Both the position numbers and the translations under genes were made by a program. Below, one piece after another: positions 23,230 through 34,980 of a stretch of DNA of 64,000 nucleotides (position 1 is the first letter of the stretch; each line of letters opens with the position of its first letter). Location of the stretch: the NCBI GenBank assembly GCA_029844215.1, contig CM056720.1, positions 30,187,711 through 30,251,710 of the forward strand, given 5' to 3'. The DNA is from Przewalskia tangutica. Taxonomy: Eukaryota; Streptophyta; Magnoliopsida; Solanales; Solanaceae. The notes beneath the pieces are model-generated. The model did not search any database and had not been told where the DNA came from. It saw only the letters and a program-made list of their open reading frames with translations.

Positions 23230-24350
23230 GAACCATGTCCCTCACTCTCTGTTGCCGCGTCGATAGGCTCCCCGTCGACCTACGACTAAGGCATACGCCT
23301 GCAGCGTTGGCCTTCGGGTGGTACGGGATATCAACATCGTAATCCTTAGCAACTCTAACCACCGTCTGCATGCGTAAGTTCGGCTCCTCCTGCGGTGAAG
23401 ATATCTTGGAGGCTCTTGTGGTGCGTATAAATATCCACGTGAACCCGTACAAATAGTGCCTCGGATCTTGGCGTGAATTACGGTGCGACTCCGAATCATG
23501 GGTGGGGTAGTTCCTGCGTGTTTCTTGGTGTCGGGATGCGTATGCTATAACCACTGCCATCTTTGCGTCAACACACGTCCCAACGATGCTGGCGCGTCAC
23601 GATACGCGACATAGCCGTCTGGACCTGCGGAAGAGTAAGAGCGAGGCGGTCGTCGATCTCTCTTCGACAGCTGGAAACCACGCTCCTGACATCGATCGGC
23701 GAAACTTGGCGCCTTACGAGTCGACCTAGTCAATGGTGCGAGATAAAGCAAACTTCTCCACGAACGCGATAATATCTGCGAGGCCCGAGCTGCGAACCTG
23801 CTGCCGGATGTAGTAGGTCTAGGCAAGTCTGGCTGCCTCGATCTTGGCGTATCATTTCGAATGCCATCGGCCCGACAATATGCCCAGCATGCGAAGTCAG
23901 CAAAACTCACGTTTGGAAAACTTGGCGTACAAGCTGCTGGTCTGGAGAAGCTATCGGCCACGGCCGCCGAATGCTCGCGTGCTCTGCTCTGGCGAGAATA
24001 AACCAAGATATCATCGATGAACACTATCCTGGCGTGTCCAAAAATGGTTTGAACACTCGGTTCATCAAATCCATGAATCTGCGGAGCATTGGTCAACCAA
24101 AGACATGACCACGAACTCGTAATGCGTCTGGGTCTGAATGCGATCTAGGGACATCGCCTCTCGACTACTTTGATGATAGCGATCGCGGATCAATCTTGGA
24201 GAAACATCTCGCACCTGCAAGTGGTCGAACAAATCATCAATCACAGGAAGGGTATCTGTTCTTAATGGTCACCTTGTTGGTGCACGTAATCAACACACGT
24301 GCGCGGCGTCGTCCTTCTTCACGAACAAAGCCGGCGCTCCCGGGGAGAAA
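23230..24350 (-). pseudogene. pol: R5 reverse transcriptase and RNase H, frameshifted
   Basis: Copies element RNA into DNA and removes the RNA strand. The RT begins with SPWGAP(A)LFVKKDD-like residues near 24340, followed by YPFPVIDDLFDHL (about 24240). The catalytic YVDD-type motif is FIDDILVYS at 23995-24021 with both Asp residues present. RNase H is seen in MAVVIAYASRHQET (from 23560) and DYDVDIPYHPKANA..LSRRS (about 23280-23340); the YTDHKSL segment is degraded. Frames change at least four times, so no polyprotein can be read as given. Confidence 0.82.
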
Positions 24351-24419
24351 CACTAGGCGATGAAGCCGCTTCTCGGCAAATCTCTAAGGCGATCCTTGAC
24401 TCTCTCAACTCGGCGGGTG

Positions 24420-24990
24420 CCGTTACGTATGGCGGAATGGAAATAGGCGAGTGTGCAACAATATGTCAATACAAAACTCAATCTCCTCTCGGGAGGATGC
24501 GGAGGTCGTGCAGGAAACACGTGCGGGAACTCGTGACTCTTTGGGCCGGTGAAAATCTGGTACGCGGCTTGATATCAAACACGAGCGAGATGGTAGATAT
24601 ACCCGCCTGCACCGTCTTCCTAGCCTTGAGGTAGGAAATAAACCTACCACCGGCGTCTGGTGCTCCTCCCGCTCGACAATGGCTCGCCGAAGCTGGAACC
24701 GTACTACTCTCTCTGCGGTCTACATTGGCGTAGCAAAAGCTAGCCAATCCGTCCCGTAATCACGTCGAAGTCAATCATCTCGACTCTATCAAGTCGGCTG
24801 GGTCAGGCGGCGTAAATAGTCACGGACAAGCTCATATACGTAGAGCTACCAGAATCACCCTGGCGTAGCTACCTCGAAAGTGTCTATGGACTCGGGCTCT
24901 ATCCACATCCTACTAGCAACGAGGGAGATATATGGGGCCAGTAGAACCGGATCTATCAAGCATACGTCAAACCCGAGCCCGATAAGGTAC
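24420..24990 (-). pseudogene. pro: R5 aspartic protease and linker
   Basis: The minus strand gives WIEPESIDTF (about 24890), LASFCYANVDRRES (from 24747) and RFISYLKARKTVQAG (about 24600-24640). These match the C-terminal half of the Tekay protease (DWL..YHA.VDCR) and the conserved FISYLKAR linker before RT. The catalytic D[ST]G segment should lie near 24960 but is garbled (LIDPVLL in one frame). It would cleave Gag-Pol. A sibling piece is preserved in R8 at 44310-44570. Confidence 0.72.
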
Positions 24991-25059
24991 ACGTGGCGAC
25001 ATCGGTGAGGCCTCACGATCTGTCGGTGGACAAAGCATATATGCGGTTACGAGGACCGC

Positions 25060-26275
25060 TAGAAGCTGGACTGCGCCACGACCTCTGCGCGACCGCTGAT
25101 CCATGTGTACCTTGCCTCGGGGCGAGTAGCTGTCGAGGATGAAGAAGCGACAACAGACCACGTGGTGAGCCTACCACAGCGCCGCCCGGTCGGACAAACT
25201 CGCAAAGTGACCTGCGGCCTGAAGTATAGCAAGCTCGGTCTGGCTCGAATGGTATCTGCCACAGCGGGCTGCAAGCGGACCTCGAGCAGTTAGCACCCTG
25301 CTACCACGGAAATCAGAAGTCTGGGGCCACGACACGCCCCGGCGCTCTGGTGTCTTGAAAATGAGGTAGGGCGCTCTGCGGCTGGGTGTGGTGCAAATCG
25401 GACCTGGCGATCGCCCACCACGAGGACCACCGAAAGAACGGCCGTCTTGGCCTTAACCTGCTGGCGATATCGCTCTGCGGCGGTCTCTCGCTCCTCGCAA
25501 CCGGTCGTGAGCACTGCGTCGGGTTATGTCCATACAGGTGAAGGGACACACCGCGCAAGACTCGGCCATGTAATCATCTAGCCCGATGACATAGCGATGC
25601 ACCTGTCCTCCGTCTACGCTACGGTCGCGGGGACATATCGAGCAAAGAATCAAACTCGACATTGTACTCCTGTTGTCGTCCTCACTCTCGGCAACAAGAA
25701 TCTATCGGCTCGTGCCCTCGCCGTGCGGAGGCGAAGTGTGTGAAAAGCCTCTGAAAACTCATCCCATCTTCTGCTGAGTGCGTACTCTCCCGGGAAAGCT
25801 CCGTGAATCAAACCAATCATTGCGGTATCACGCGGCCGTCTGAACCGAATATCACGGCCTCGGTCTACGAAGCCACGATCACCGCGTAATCCTCTGCGGT
25901 GGCGGATGAACTCCTGCGGATCATCTTGACCTCGACCGAAAAACTGCGGCGGGCTCTGACTCGAAATCTCGTAGCCTCAAACTATACGCCTCGGGTGCAC
26001 TTGCGGGTGCGGCCCGGGTGGAGGCTGGGCTGTCGCGTCCGGCCTCTCCTCGTGTCGGGCCTGACTTTGCCAATAGTGGGCCGTCTCGCTTGTACCCTAA
26101 CTCCCGCCCGGTGTGGGGCGGGGTGTGGGTGCGTGGTCTCTCTTGGGGCGGCGGCGTCATAGAACTTCGCCGTCTACGGTATAGGCGGGCACGAGCCCTC
26201 GTAACTCTGGGTGTCTGCTAGCGGCTCCGCCATTTGCCTTGCCGCCACGGGCGGGTTGCCTTACGTGGAGAGCAT
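25060..26275 (-). pseudogene. gag: R5 gag, frameshifted
   Basis: Capsid and nucleocapsid protein. The start is near 26271, where the minus strand begins MLST-RKATRP-like residues next to a Lys/Ala/Gly-rich stretch, as in R9. The capsid motif HRYVIGLDDYMAE lies at 25561-25599. A basic Glu/Arg/Lys linker follows (25440-25510). The zinc-knuckle zone (25180-25330) is heavily garbled, with only CPTG and RRCG left. The Arg-Gly box SRRGRGAVQ is near 25070-25090. The frame changes at least four times. Protease follows directly, without the non-coding module of the other elements. Confidence 0.75.
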
Positions 26276-26458
26276 AAGCATTACGGGGAAAGGAATTCGT
26301 TAGAGGTCGACTATAACACGGCTCTAAAGCACGATCTCGAGAATGAGAAGAATGAAACCAATCCTAAATATCCTATAGCCTCACGATTATTGGTGTGGTG
26401 CGCGACACCGATAATCGAACTACTAGATGCGATGCGTAGACACTTTCAGAGGATTAAG

Positions 26459-26472
26459 CGCTCACGATACCA
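26459..26472 (-). promoter_or_regulatory. R5 primer binding site, altered
   Basis: CGCTCACGATACCA, with CAC in place of CT inside the initiator-Met tRNA complement, as in R1. Confidence 0.75.
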
Positions 26473-26476
26473 CTTT

Positions 26477-28845
26477 TGTCACGACCGTTCGGGGCGTGGT
26501 GGTGCCTCTGGGGCACCCAGTAGTCATACATCGAGTAACGGCGGAATATAAAACAAGGCGAAGCTTGATTTATAAAATAAGACACGGTTTATCGATGAAA
26601 AGCTTGCCTTTGGCATAATATAAATAACTCGAGTTTTGCGATTACATCCCAGCTGTACAATAGTACTCTGAGACCTCTGGAAGTAAACAACTATGGCGGG
26701 ACGGGGCCCGCCATACCTGGCTGTACAAAACTATCTCTACAATACGGGAGATCATACCCAAAGTAGAGCCTCGGAGAAGATGGAGCTCACGACAGCGCAA
26801 GATCCTAAGGATGTGGATCTAGCACCTTGCCCTTACCTGCGGCATGAGCGGCCCGAAGGAGGTCGATCTGACGGTACCAAGTATGTGAAACTATAAAGTA
26901 CTTAAAATGAAATCAAAGTATTTAAAACCTTTTCACAAATACAATCGACTCAATTGCACATAGTGCGCATCCTGAACAACAACGATAATAGGAAAAGCGT
27001 AGCAGTCTATTCTAGGCGCGAATGATCGAAGCAAGGCGATCGCCCGTAGTATCGTGCGTGCCTAGTCACGGACTTCGCGGCCGCATGGTCCGCGGACCGC
27101 GTGAGATATTTCTCGCGCCGGGGCAGCGACCGGCGTCGCCTGAGCTCCGCGGCCGCATAGCCTCAAAAGACCGCGTAGTCTCGGCGGACGCGTAGGGAGT
27201 CCGCGTCGGGCTAAGCGCCGGAATGATCAATCACGGAGCATACGGCGCTCGCGTAGTCTCGCGAACCCGCGTAGGCCGTATAGACCGCGTCGAGGGCAAG
27301 CCGCGGTATAACGATCGAGGGTAGGTGATACAATAACGATGCAATGGACTTAGGTTAGCAGCGTAAGCCGCAAGAATGACCCGCTTACGGCGTTACAAGA
27401 CACTAACACGGTAGCGTCATAACATGTCTACTTATCAAACAATCTTACTACATAGCAATCAATACAAGGCTTTTATAAACAAAACAAAGTAAGCAGTTCC
27501 TTTTTATCTTCTTATTGTTATACCTAACTTCCCGTAAAGCGGTATAACTCTTACGCTTTTGTTTTAAAAACCAAATATTTATCTTACATTAAAAATGATT
27601 GATATTCTTTTGAAATGTTTTGATTCTTTGTTATTCGGGCTTAAGCGTGAGGCATTAGTAAGTATTATTGAGCTTAAGCGTGAGGCATTACCATAAGTAT
27701 TGTCGAGCTTAAGTCGAAGACATTGCCGTAGTTATGTCGGGTAACACGTATGCGTCTGGTACTATATATTATAAAATATCATGCTTTAGGAAGAATCACA
27801 TACCATACCGTGAAAACCACTGCGAGTTGAATATGTCGCGAGAAAGTCGACTATAATAGTCACAGATATCTATCAAAGCGCTCACGAGGTCATTCTAAGC
27901 GGGGTTCATAATTCTGGAAAGTCGGGCGTATGACCACTGCGGTGAGCTATGTAAGTCTCTTGTGAAAGCAGTCCTATGTAGTCTGATTCAATTATTCTTC
28001 TTTTAAACCGCCTACTGTGATAGCAGTTCAATTCGATACGTGATATTCTTCTAAGTATCTAATACTTATTCTAATACTACAAGTAAGTATTCTCTAATTC
28101 AAAGAGGTTAGGATTAGTTACCTCGGTAAGCCCAATAATATCCTAGATAAAGTCGCTGAGCAAGGTTTAGCTCTAAGTTATGCGCTCAGGTGGCTCGAGA
28201 AACCTTAGAAGTTCTTCACAACTTCTACTAAGGACTAAGGGATTTGGGCTAGGGTATTTTGGGCATTATAACGGTACTAGAGACAACTTTTCTACCAAGG
28301 GAGGGGTAGATTTGGCTAGCTAGGGGTAGGCCTGGCGACTTACCGAGGAAGGGGGTGTTGGGCGAATTGCTAACAAAGGGAGAGGAAGGATTTTTAGACT
28401 TGGAAAGCTTTTGTGGATGAAGAACTCTTCATCTCGAGAGGGTATTTATAGCTCGAGCCTTGGCGACCAATGGCGAGATGAAGACAAGTGCAAGGCAAGT
28501 GTAGGGTGAGGATTTAGGCAAGTGTCCTTGGCGACTTGCACACAAAATATCCTACCAACTCCAAGACAAAGAAGCCAACCCAATCGGCCCTATTGCGTGT
28601 CAAGTCCACCGATTGGAGGTGACAAGTGTAGCCCTCCGTTGATCAAAATGTTTCGTCTCTCGGAAAAATCCATAAAAATACTAAATGACATAGTGAATTT
28701 TCTCTCTGAAAGTGTGGAAGCGTTTAGTCGGAAAGCGATTCTTCTAGTGTGTTGTGCACAAATAAAACGTCCAAGGCTAACTTTAAAGCCAAACTTTTTG
28801 TACGTATTCCCTTACGTACATACTCTGGAAATACGGGGTATAACA
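26477..28845 (-). repeat. R5 5' LTR
   Basis: TGTCACGACCG...GGGGTATAACA, 2369 bp, pairs with 19286-21658. TATA box at 28443-28450; GC-rich zone about 27000-27310. Confidence 0.92.
28443..28450 (-). promoter_or_regulatory. R5 5' LTR TATA box
   Basis: TATTTATA on plus, 396 bases from the LTR outer end; would start the R5 genomic RNA. Confidence 0.7.
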
Positions 28846-30185
28846 AAGCCGTTATAACCAACTTCCCATAAAGCCGTTATAACCCTTTATGGTTTTAGAC
28901 ATATCCATTCTTTTTTTAACCAAGAGGCTTATACTTTTAAAACCAAGTATCACATACTTACAATCAAGTTCTTAACTTTCAAAATACTTCAAGTCTCTTA
29001 ATATTTAGAAAACAAGTTTCTTCTACTTTAAAACCTCAAGTAACTTACACCTTTAAAACAAGTTACTTCTCTTAAATCATGTCATTTCTCCTCTTTTAAA
29101 ACAATTTAGTAAATCACTCCTTTGACTCCCCTAAAGTCATTAAAACGACCTTTAGGTTTTGGAACTAAGGCACTAGCCAAAAGGTTTGGAAATCACTTCC
29201 TTTCCAAGACTCCATGTACTTTAAGCAAAATACTTTCAGTCTTAAGAATCCAAACTCCACTAAGGCAATGGATTATACAACTTACAATTTAAACATCAAA
29301 GTACAATCAAGGAAGTACATAGAACAAATTCTATACTAGGCAATCCAAGTACAACCAAGGAATGGATCATTTAAGGAGTAGAACTTACTTTCTTTATCTT
29401 AAGGAATCATGCTTTAGAGGAGATAGTTCACATACCTTTTGGCTAAATCCACAAGCTAAGCCGAATCGCCGTCGTAGAAGTTTCAACCTATAATGGTCAC
29501 AACAAGACTATAAACTTCTAGTCTCAAGCGTAGAATAATACTAAGTATCGGTCTGCAATTCTACGGAAAATCGGCGACTTCCTTTATTTCTACTCACTTT
29601 GCCACCTTTTTCAAGGCCGAATACAATAACCAACACGCCACATTTAAGGCTCAAAACAACAACCAAACAAAGGGGATTACACGCCTTACAATACGTGTAA
29701 AATTCCGCCCCACAATTAATACGAAGTAGTTCCATAGTCAAGCCATTCTCGGCCAACAACATATCCAACAATTCAAAGTCTTTTCCAATCCTTTTCCAAT
29801 TCCAAGTTCTAAGTTCTAACATGTTATATAGTCATAACCAACTTCAACAACTACAATTTTTGTTATACCCCGTAGTTCCAGGGTATGTATGCGAGGACGT
29901 ACGTACGAGATTACGACAGAAAGATTGGAAAGGAAGAAAGAGGCGATTTTTCCACGGAAAAGTTTCCGGTTTTTGTGAAGGAAAAAGGTTCGTTAATGGG
30001 AATTGGATTTCCAGATTTGGTTTTTGGACTTCTTAGATTATATTAGAATTATGGAATTTTATTTTCGGAAATGGTCACGTGGGGCCCACGGGAGAAATTT
30101 ACGGTTTTGTGGGGCCCGCTTTGATTTTGAGATTTTGGCCGTTTTGGATATTTTCGGAAGAAATATTTTGGGCGAATCGGAGCGA

Positions 30186-30191
30186 CACGTG
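30186..30191 (+). promoter_or_regulatory. R6 5' LTR G-box
   Basis: CACGTG in GCGACACGTGTCACCCC, about 355 bases upstream of the TATA box. A second CACGTG lies near 30076 in GGTCACGTGGGGCCC, also repeated in other LTRs. The equivalent in the 3' LTR is at 36013-36018. Confidence 0.6.
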
Positions 30192-30544
30192 TCACCCCCA
30201 TGTGGCACCCTCGGGCGAAATATGTTTGTCTGGCACTTTGGTTAGAGTCGTTTTTCGGCGAAGCGTTCTACCTAACTACGAAGGGTAAATTACGGCTATG
30301 TCATTTAGTATTTTTGCGGATTTTTAGAGGCGGAACATTTTGGACCAACGAGAGGCGGCAGCACCTCGTTGGTGGGCAAGGTGGGCGGCGTACGTGGGAC
30401 GAATTGGGGAGGTCAGTGGTAGATATTTTTGGTAGATATTTGTGAGGGTTTTAAGGAGTAGGGACTAGGGGCACTTGGGCATATCTTGGCCTACACTTGT
30501 GTAGCACTTGGCTCGATCTTGGCCATTGGTTGGCCTTGGCTTGT

Positions 30545-30552
30545 CTATAAAT
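30545..30552 (+). promoter_or_regulatory. R6 5' LTR TATA box
   Basis: TATAAATA, 685 bases into the 5' LTR. If functional, roughly 3 kb of LTR would be transcribed before the primer site. The 3' LTR counterpart is at about 36375-36382. Confidence 0.75.
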
Positions 30553-32489
30553 ACCCTCTCCGCTTTGATGAATTCTTCATCCTTTCCTAAATGTTTCTAA
30601 GTGTTAAATCTTCTCCCTCACTTAGTGTTGAGTTCGGCCAAGAGGCCTCCTCTCTAGAGGCCTTGGCAGTGCACCTCCTCACAGTAGTGTGGTAGTGGGG
30701 TACCCACTGCTAGTTGCTTTCATATAATACCACTTTGTGGTGTAGAAATACTCTCTAAAGTATTGTTATAATGCCCAATTACCTTAGCCGTATGCCTTGT
30801 TGTATTCTAAGGTTATACACATCTGAAAAGCCCGAAATACTATTATACTTCCGTCGATCCACAAACCGAAACCACTAGGAAAATCTCCATAGTCAGATTT
30901 GGAGTATTGTGTAGAAGTTGGTTAGAACTTCTAAGGGTGGTTTAGAGCGGGTTGGGCGCTGAGTTGGAGCTAAGCGATTGCCGGGATCGACTTTATACTT
31001 GGATAATTATGGGCTTATCGAGGTAAATATCTTGTCCTCTGTTGTAATTGGAAATTACATGTCGTTAGATTATATAGTTGAAGTATACTATATATAGAAC
31101 TAAGCTTAATCTTTGCGGCAATGTCTTTTGACTTAAGCTGAAGAAGCCCAGTGTAATTACATGGGGTGTATTCTGATAGACTTGTGTAGTAATCTTGTGG
31201 AGTAGAATTGTACCGTTCGGGTTAGATGTATACCCACGGTTGGCTTGGTAGCCGGCCGTTGGAGGAGGAGATTTACGCTGTTGCGGGGAGAGTCTTTGCG
31301 AATTTTACGTAGAATGTTCTCACGATGAGATCTAAATGTTAATAGCGCGCTTGTGGCCTTATAGATTGAAGTACTACGTGTGGCGCGATCTACGGCTTAG
31401 GAGTAGCGACGGTTGGAAGTACTTGGGCGTTTGCTATTAGTCGATACTCGTCGCGGTATGTGAACCTCTTCCTATCTCTTCTGGCATGATATGTGTGAAC
31501 TATGTAGCGGTAGGCGTCGTGTGCTAAGCGTATTTGATTGGTTTAACACGTAAAGTGTTATAACGGCTTTATGGGAAGTTGGTTATAACAGTTTATGTTG
31601 GTAAGAAAATACTTGTGGTCTTTAAAAGGTAAGCGATTTGAACTATAACTGGCTTGTTATGTGTTAATAAAGGACTTGAAGTATTTCAAAAGAGTTTTGA
31701 ATCATTTTGAAAGAAGAAGTAATACTTGGTTTTTGAAAAGACTTAAGAGTTATACTAGCTTTATGGGAAGTTAGGTATAGCGGCTTAAGAATGTTTCTTG
31801 ATTTGGAAATCGGAATGTGTATCGACCAACCAACTGCGGCGTTAATAAGGAAATGTTTTGACTAATTAAGTATTATTAAACCCAGTAAAAACTTCCATCT
31901 GCATAGAAGCTAAGATGAGACAAAATGATATTTCCTAGATCACGGTTGCTGTAATAAGATTGTTATAAACAAGAATATTCTACTCACATATAAGACTTAT
32001 ATTTCTCCGATTGTTTAAAAAGAATTATATTCTTAAATGAATAAGGCTATGAACCACGAAACCTTTCTAAAAGAAAAGCGTGAACATTTGAAATTAGGCA
32101 AACTTGGGCGTTTGGAAAATAATGTTGTTACTTGATTTTACAAAGGTAAGTGTTTTGGTTTATTTAAAAAGCGATCCTCTATTTTATACTACGGGTATTG
32201 TGTGACTTATGTGAAAGCAACGGATCTTTTAAAAGATTTAATGTATGAAGTACTTTAGGGGTAGATACGAACTTGTTAGCTTAAAGTACCTTGTGTGTAT
32301 AACTTGATTGTGTTGGTTTGTGATAGCCTTGTAATACTTTCTTGTTGATTGATAAGTAAACATGCTAGGATCTACGTGTGTTAGTATCTTGTGATGTTGC
32401 GTAAAGGGGTTTTCCTTTGTTGTGCTTATGTTGTAACGATAATTTGTTGTGTTAGTATTTTACATCACTCATCTCTTGAGATGATTAGA

Positions 32490-32720
32490 GTTAAGTACCC
32501 TCCGTCTGAGGTAGACTCGGGCGGGTCGATGGACCTATGATTCGAGAATACCTGCATGCGAGTCCCGAGGGCCTATGCGGAGCTACGAGTTCGAGTTAGA
32601 GTCGTCCTTTATGGGCATGCGGTCCGTGTGGCCATGCGGACTGCGAAGTCGGGGCGATCTTGGGAGTAGCTACCCTCGATGCGGGGAATACCTGTGCGGG
32701 CGATGAGATTGGCCTATCGG
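32490..32720 (+). repeat. GC-rich CATGCGG zone of the R6 5' LTR
   Basis: Repeated CATGCGG, CTATGCGG and GGAATACCT words within an otherwise AT-rich LTR. The 3' LTR version is at about 38310-38600. Confidence 0.75.
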
Positions 32721-33569
32721 GTGCGGAAAGTTCGGGGCTAGGCGCGCATTAGATCTTTGCGGGCAAGTGGCGGCTTTGATCATGTGGATGCGGACGGATC
32801 TTATGATCTGATTCATGACCTTGATGATGCGTAGGTGTTAGTAGTCGGCTATGCCTTCGTGCCTACCATGCGGTTTCATTATAGCACGAGTGGGACACAG
32901 TGTTCATGTGTGTTCCTTGGTGCTTTTATATCATAAAGCTGGCGGTGAGGAAGGTATTCCACGGGCATGATTGATGTTGTGGCGTGAGACCCGTTGTTAT
33001 ATTTGAGTGATGACTTGAGGCGTGAGTCACGACTTGACATATTTGCTTATTATTGTGGCGTAGTTTGGTTATCATACATGTCTCTGCTTTATAGACTATT
33101 ATGATTTCATTCTGATATTTTTAGTTTCACGTACTTTTGTTATCTTGACCTCGCCCGGAAGCTGCGTTAAATCGCGCGAGTAAAGGTACACGGCCGTTGA
33201 TCCTCGCTCTTGGGTCACGATTGTTTGGTAAAGCTCCGTTGCTCGGAGGCTTATCGGTGGTATAGTTCCACTGTTGTTGTAGGTGTTTACATTGAGGGTA
33301 TGGCGGGCCACTGTCCGCCATTGTTGTCGTATCATTTCTTAAGTGCATGTAATCTTGTGCATTGGCGGGGTTTGTGAAAAGGATTAAGCATTCATTTTGT
33401 AAAGTTGTTATTTCTATATATCTGAAAGGCAAGTTTTCTCAGATTATTGTTTCATATTTCATAATATGTCTTGTATCGTTTTATGTTCCGCTGATTACTC
33501 TGATGTTGTATCACTAGGATGCCCGGGGTAAGGCACTAGTCACGGGCCCAGAATCGGGTCGTGACAAAG

Positions 33570-33581
33570 TGGTATCAGAGC
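33570..33581 (+). promoter_or_regulatory. R6 primer binding site for initiator-Met tRNA
   Basis: TGGTATCAGAGC, a full match to the plant initiator-Met tRNA type site, three bases after the LTR. With the R8 site it is one of the two intact sites in the window. Confidence 0.93.
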
Positions 33582-33774
33582 AGTTAATCCTCGGAAAGTG
33601 TCTCTGAACCGTGTCGATGGAAGTCTTGATTATCGGTGTGTTGTGCACCACGCGCCCAATGTCGAGGAGGCTATAGGATATTTAGGATTAGTTTCTATTC
33701 TTATCACTCTGAGATCGTGCCTTAGAAGTGTGTTGTAAGTTGGACCCTCGACGAAATTCATTCCACTTATCATT

Positions 33775-34220
33775 ATGCCTCGCGTAGAAGGCAACCGGGC
33801 CCGGGAGGGCAAGCGGCCGAGGAGGCTGCGAGTTGAGTTCAGAGGGTTGCGAGGGCACGGGCCCAATCATTACCTAGGGTAGTGCTTCGTTCGGGATTTC
33901 TGCGGCGTCACTAGCCCAGTGAGTTTAGCGGCGGCGGCGATTCCTCTGCGGCCATGATATTTGAACCTTGGTTCCGCGGCCAGAGCAGAATTTAGATTGC
34001 AAAGCGACCACATTACTAGCCGTGGATTTGGCTACGGAGAGTATCTGATGTCTGCGCGAGTCTTGATGACTACCTAAGAAAGGGTTGTGCAAGAGTAATT
34101 CTTGATTGGGCTTGGCATGGCACGTATGCGGGCTTATATGCGCGGCGAGAAAGCGTGAGATCGACGGGTTAACGAGGGCGCGAGAAGGGCGAGCGGCAGT
34201 CCTTGGTAACTTTCAAGGTG
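33775..34220 (+). pseudogene. gag: R6 gag 5' fragment
   Basis: ATG at 33775 begins MPRVEGNRAREGKRPRR, the Lys/Arg-rich Gag start of this family. Later pieces include a frame with CARVILDWAWHGTYAG (34085-34135) and a basic RREK...DRRVNEGARR linker (34145-34200). The capsid motif HRYVxGLxDY is not recognisable and the zinc knuckles are absent: the sequence jumps at about 34221 from the GNFQ-like end into the non-coding module. Stops and frame changes occur throughout, so it cannot make Gag as given. Confidence 0.6.
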
Positions 34221-34740
34221 AGTATACCTTAAGTGCTATGTTACGATAGCGGTGTGTTAGTTGTGATTAGAAATCATGGTGGGTTAGCAGAGTAAGATTT
34301 TGGAGGATAGAGAAAGTGTGAGCCTTAGAGCTTTATCGCAAGACCTTAGAGGTAAGGCCGTCTCGGGTGAGGCGTATGGTTATGTTTGACCACTTATAGG
34401 AGTGCATAGTGCCGTGGTGTGTTTGGGATAGGTCCTAGTAGTGTGAAATGAAGAGGGTAGTTGAGCTAAGAAGACCGCTAGGTTTTCGTAGCGTGTTTAG
34501 TGAGATTGTTCCTTCGGGAGATAGTATTTTGCGCCTTGCGGGTCGGGTTGAGGCCACGTTGCGGGTCAACCCGCGGCATGTTTGGTGGTGAGTCTGGTTG
34601 TGGTGGTCGCGCGTGTTAGAGTCACGAGGTGTTAGGCCCAGTTTAGTTGACAACGTCTGAGTTCGTGGATGCGTTCGACCCGATGGTCGGTCGATGAAGC
34701 AGCCCATCGTGTTCTTGATCGGGCCGTTCACTCGGCGATG
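34221..34740 (+). other. R6 copy of the conserved non-coding internal module
   Basis: Begins at AAGGTGAGTATACC and contains GAGCCTTAGA, GACCTTAGAGGTAAGGCC, GGGTTGAGGCC and GAGTTCGTGGATGCGTTCG. The order and spacing are those of R3 (reverse complement of 6760-7260). No reading frame is kept among the copies. Confidence 0.7.
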
Positions 34741-34980
34741 TTGATTTATCGAGAAAGGTTGTAAGGCTGCAGGGTGCCTACCTTCACCTTATGGCGACAG
34801 TGGAGCCAGTTACGGCTGTTTTTGTTTGGAAGTTTTACGAGCGGGGTTAAGGACTCGGGTGAGTCTCGAGAATCGCGTTCGCCTCGGGCGGTGTGTGGAT
34901 TTGGGGTAGTTGTGTGGATTGTTGTCTCTGTGGAGAAGTGTTTAAGCTACCATTTCGGTGTTCGGATATCGCCTTATGAA
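34741..34980 (+). pseudogene. R6 integrase core fragment
   Basis: GTTGTAAGGCTGC..GGTGCCTACCTTCACCTTATG corresponds to the VVRLHGVPTFTLM segment of integrase, in line with R3 6492-6731 and R11 63400-63640. Downstream homology to LGTQVSL is degraded (GVKDSGESRESRSP in one frame). Not functional. Confidence 0.5.

Larger units (their letters stand above)
19286..28845 (-). mobile_element. R5: near-complete Tekay-type chromovirus LTR retrotransposon
   Basis: 9560 bp with a perfect TSD AAGCC (19281-19285 and 28846-28850). LTRs are 19286-21658 (2373 bp) and 26477-28845 (2369 bp), shorter than in the other copies. The 4.8-kb internal region reads gag, protease, reverse transcriptase, RNase H, integrase, GPY/F and chromodomain in that order on the minus strand, the order of Ty3/gypsy chromoviruses. 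All domains are recognisable but split across frames. It is the only copy here with the full set, so it stands for the type that could mobilise the short forms. It interrupts the R1 5' LTR inside the conserved stem-loop. Confidence 0.93.
29861..33566 (+). repeat. R6 5' LTR
   Basis: Starts TGTTATACCCCGTAG and ends GTCGTGACA directly before the primer site. TATA box at 30545-30552, CACGTG at 30186-30191, GC-rich CATGCGG zone at about 32490-32720, stem-loop near 31555-31605. Confidence 0.95.

Noticed and set aside
23230..24350. RT and RNase H as part of an endogenous plant pararetrovirus.
   Set aside because: Integrase with a chromodomain, LTRs, TSDs and an initiator-Met primer site make this a Ty3/gypsy chromovirus; no movement-protein or coat-protein type domain is visible.
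24299..24634. A plus-strand open frame of 111 codons.
   Set aside because: It is the shadow of the R5 protease-RT linker on the opposite strand.
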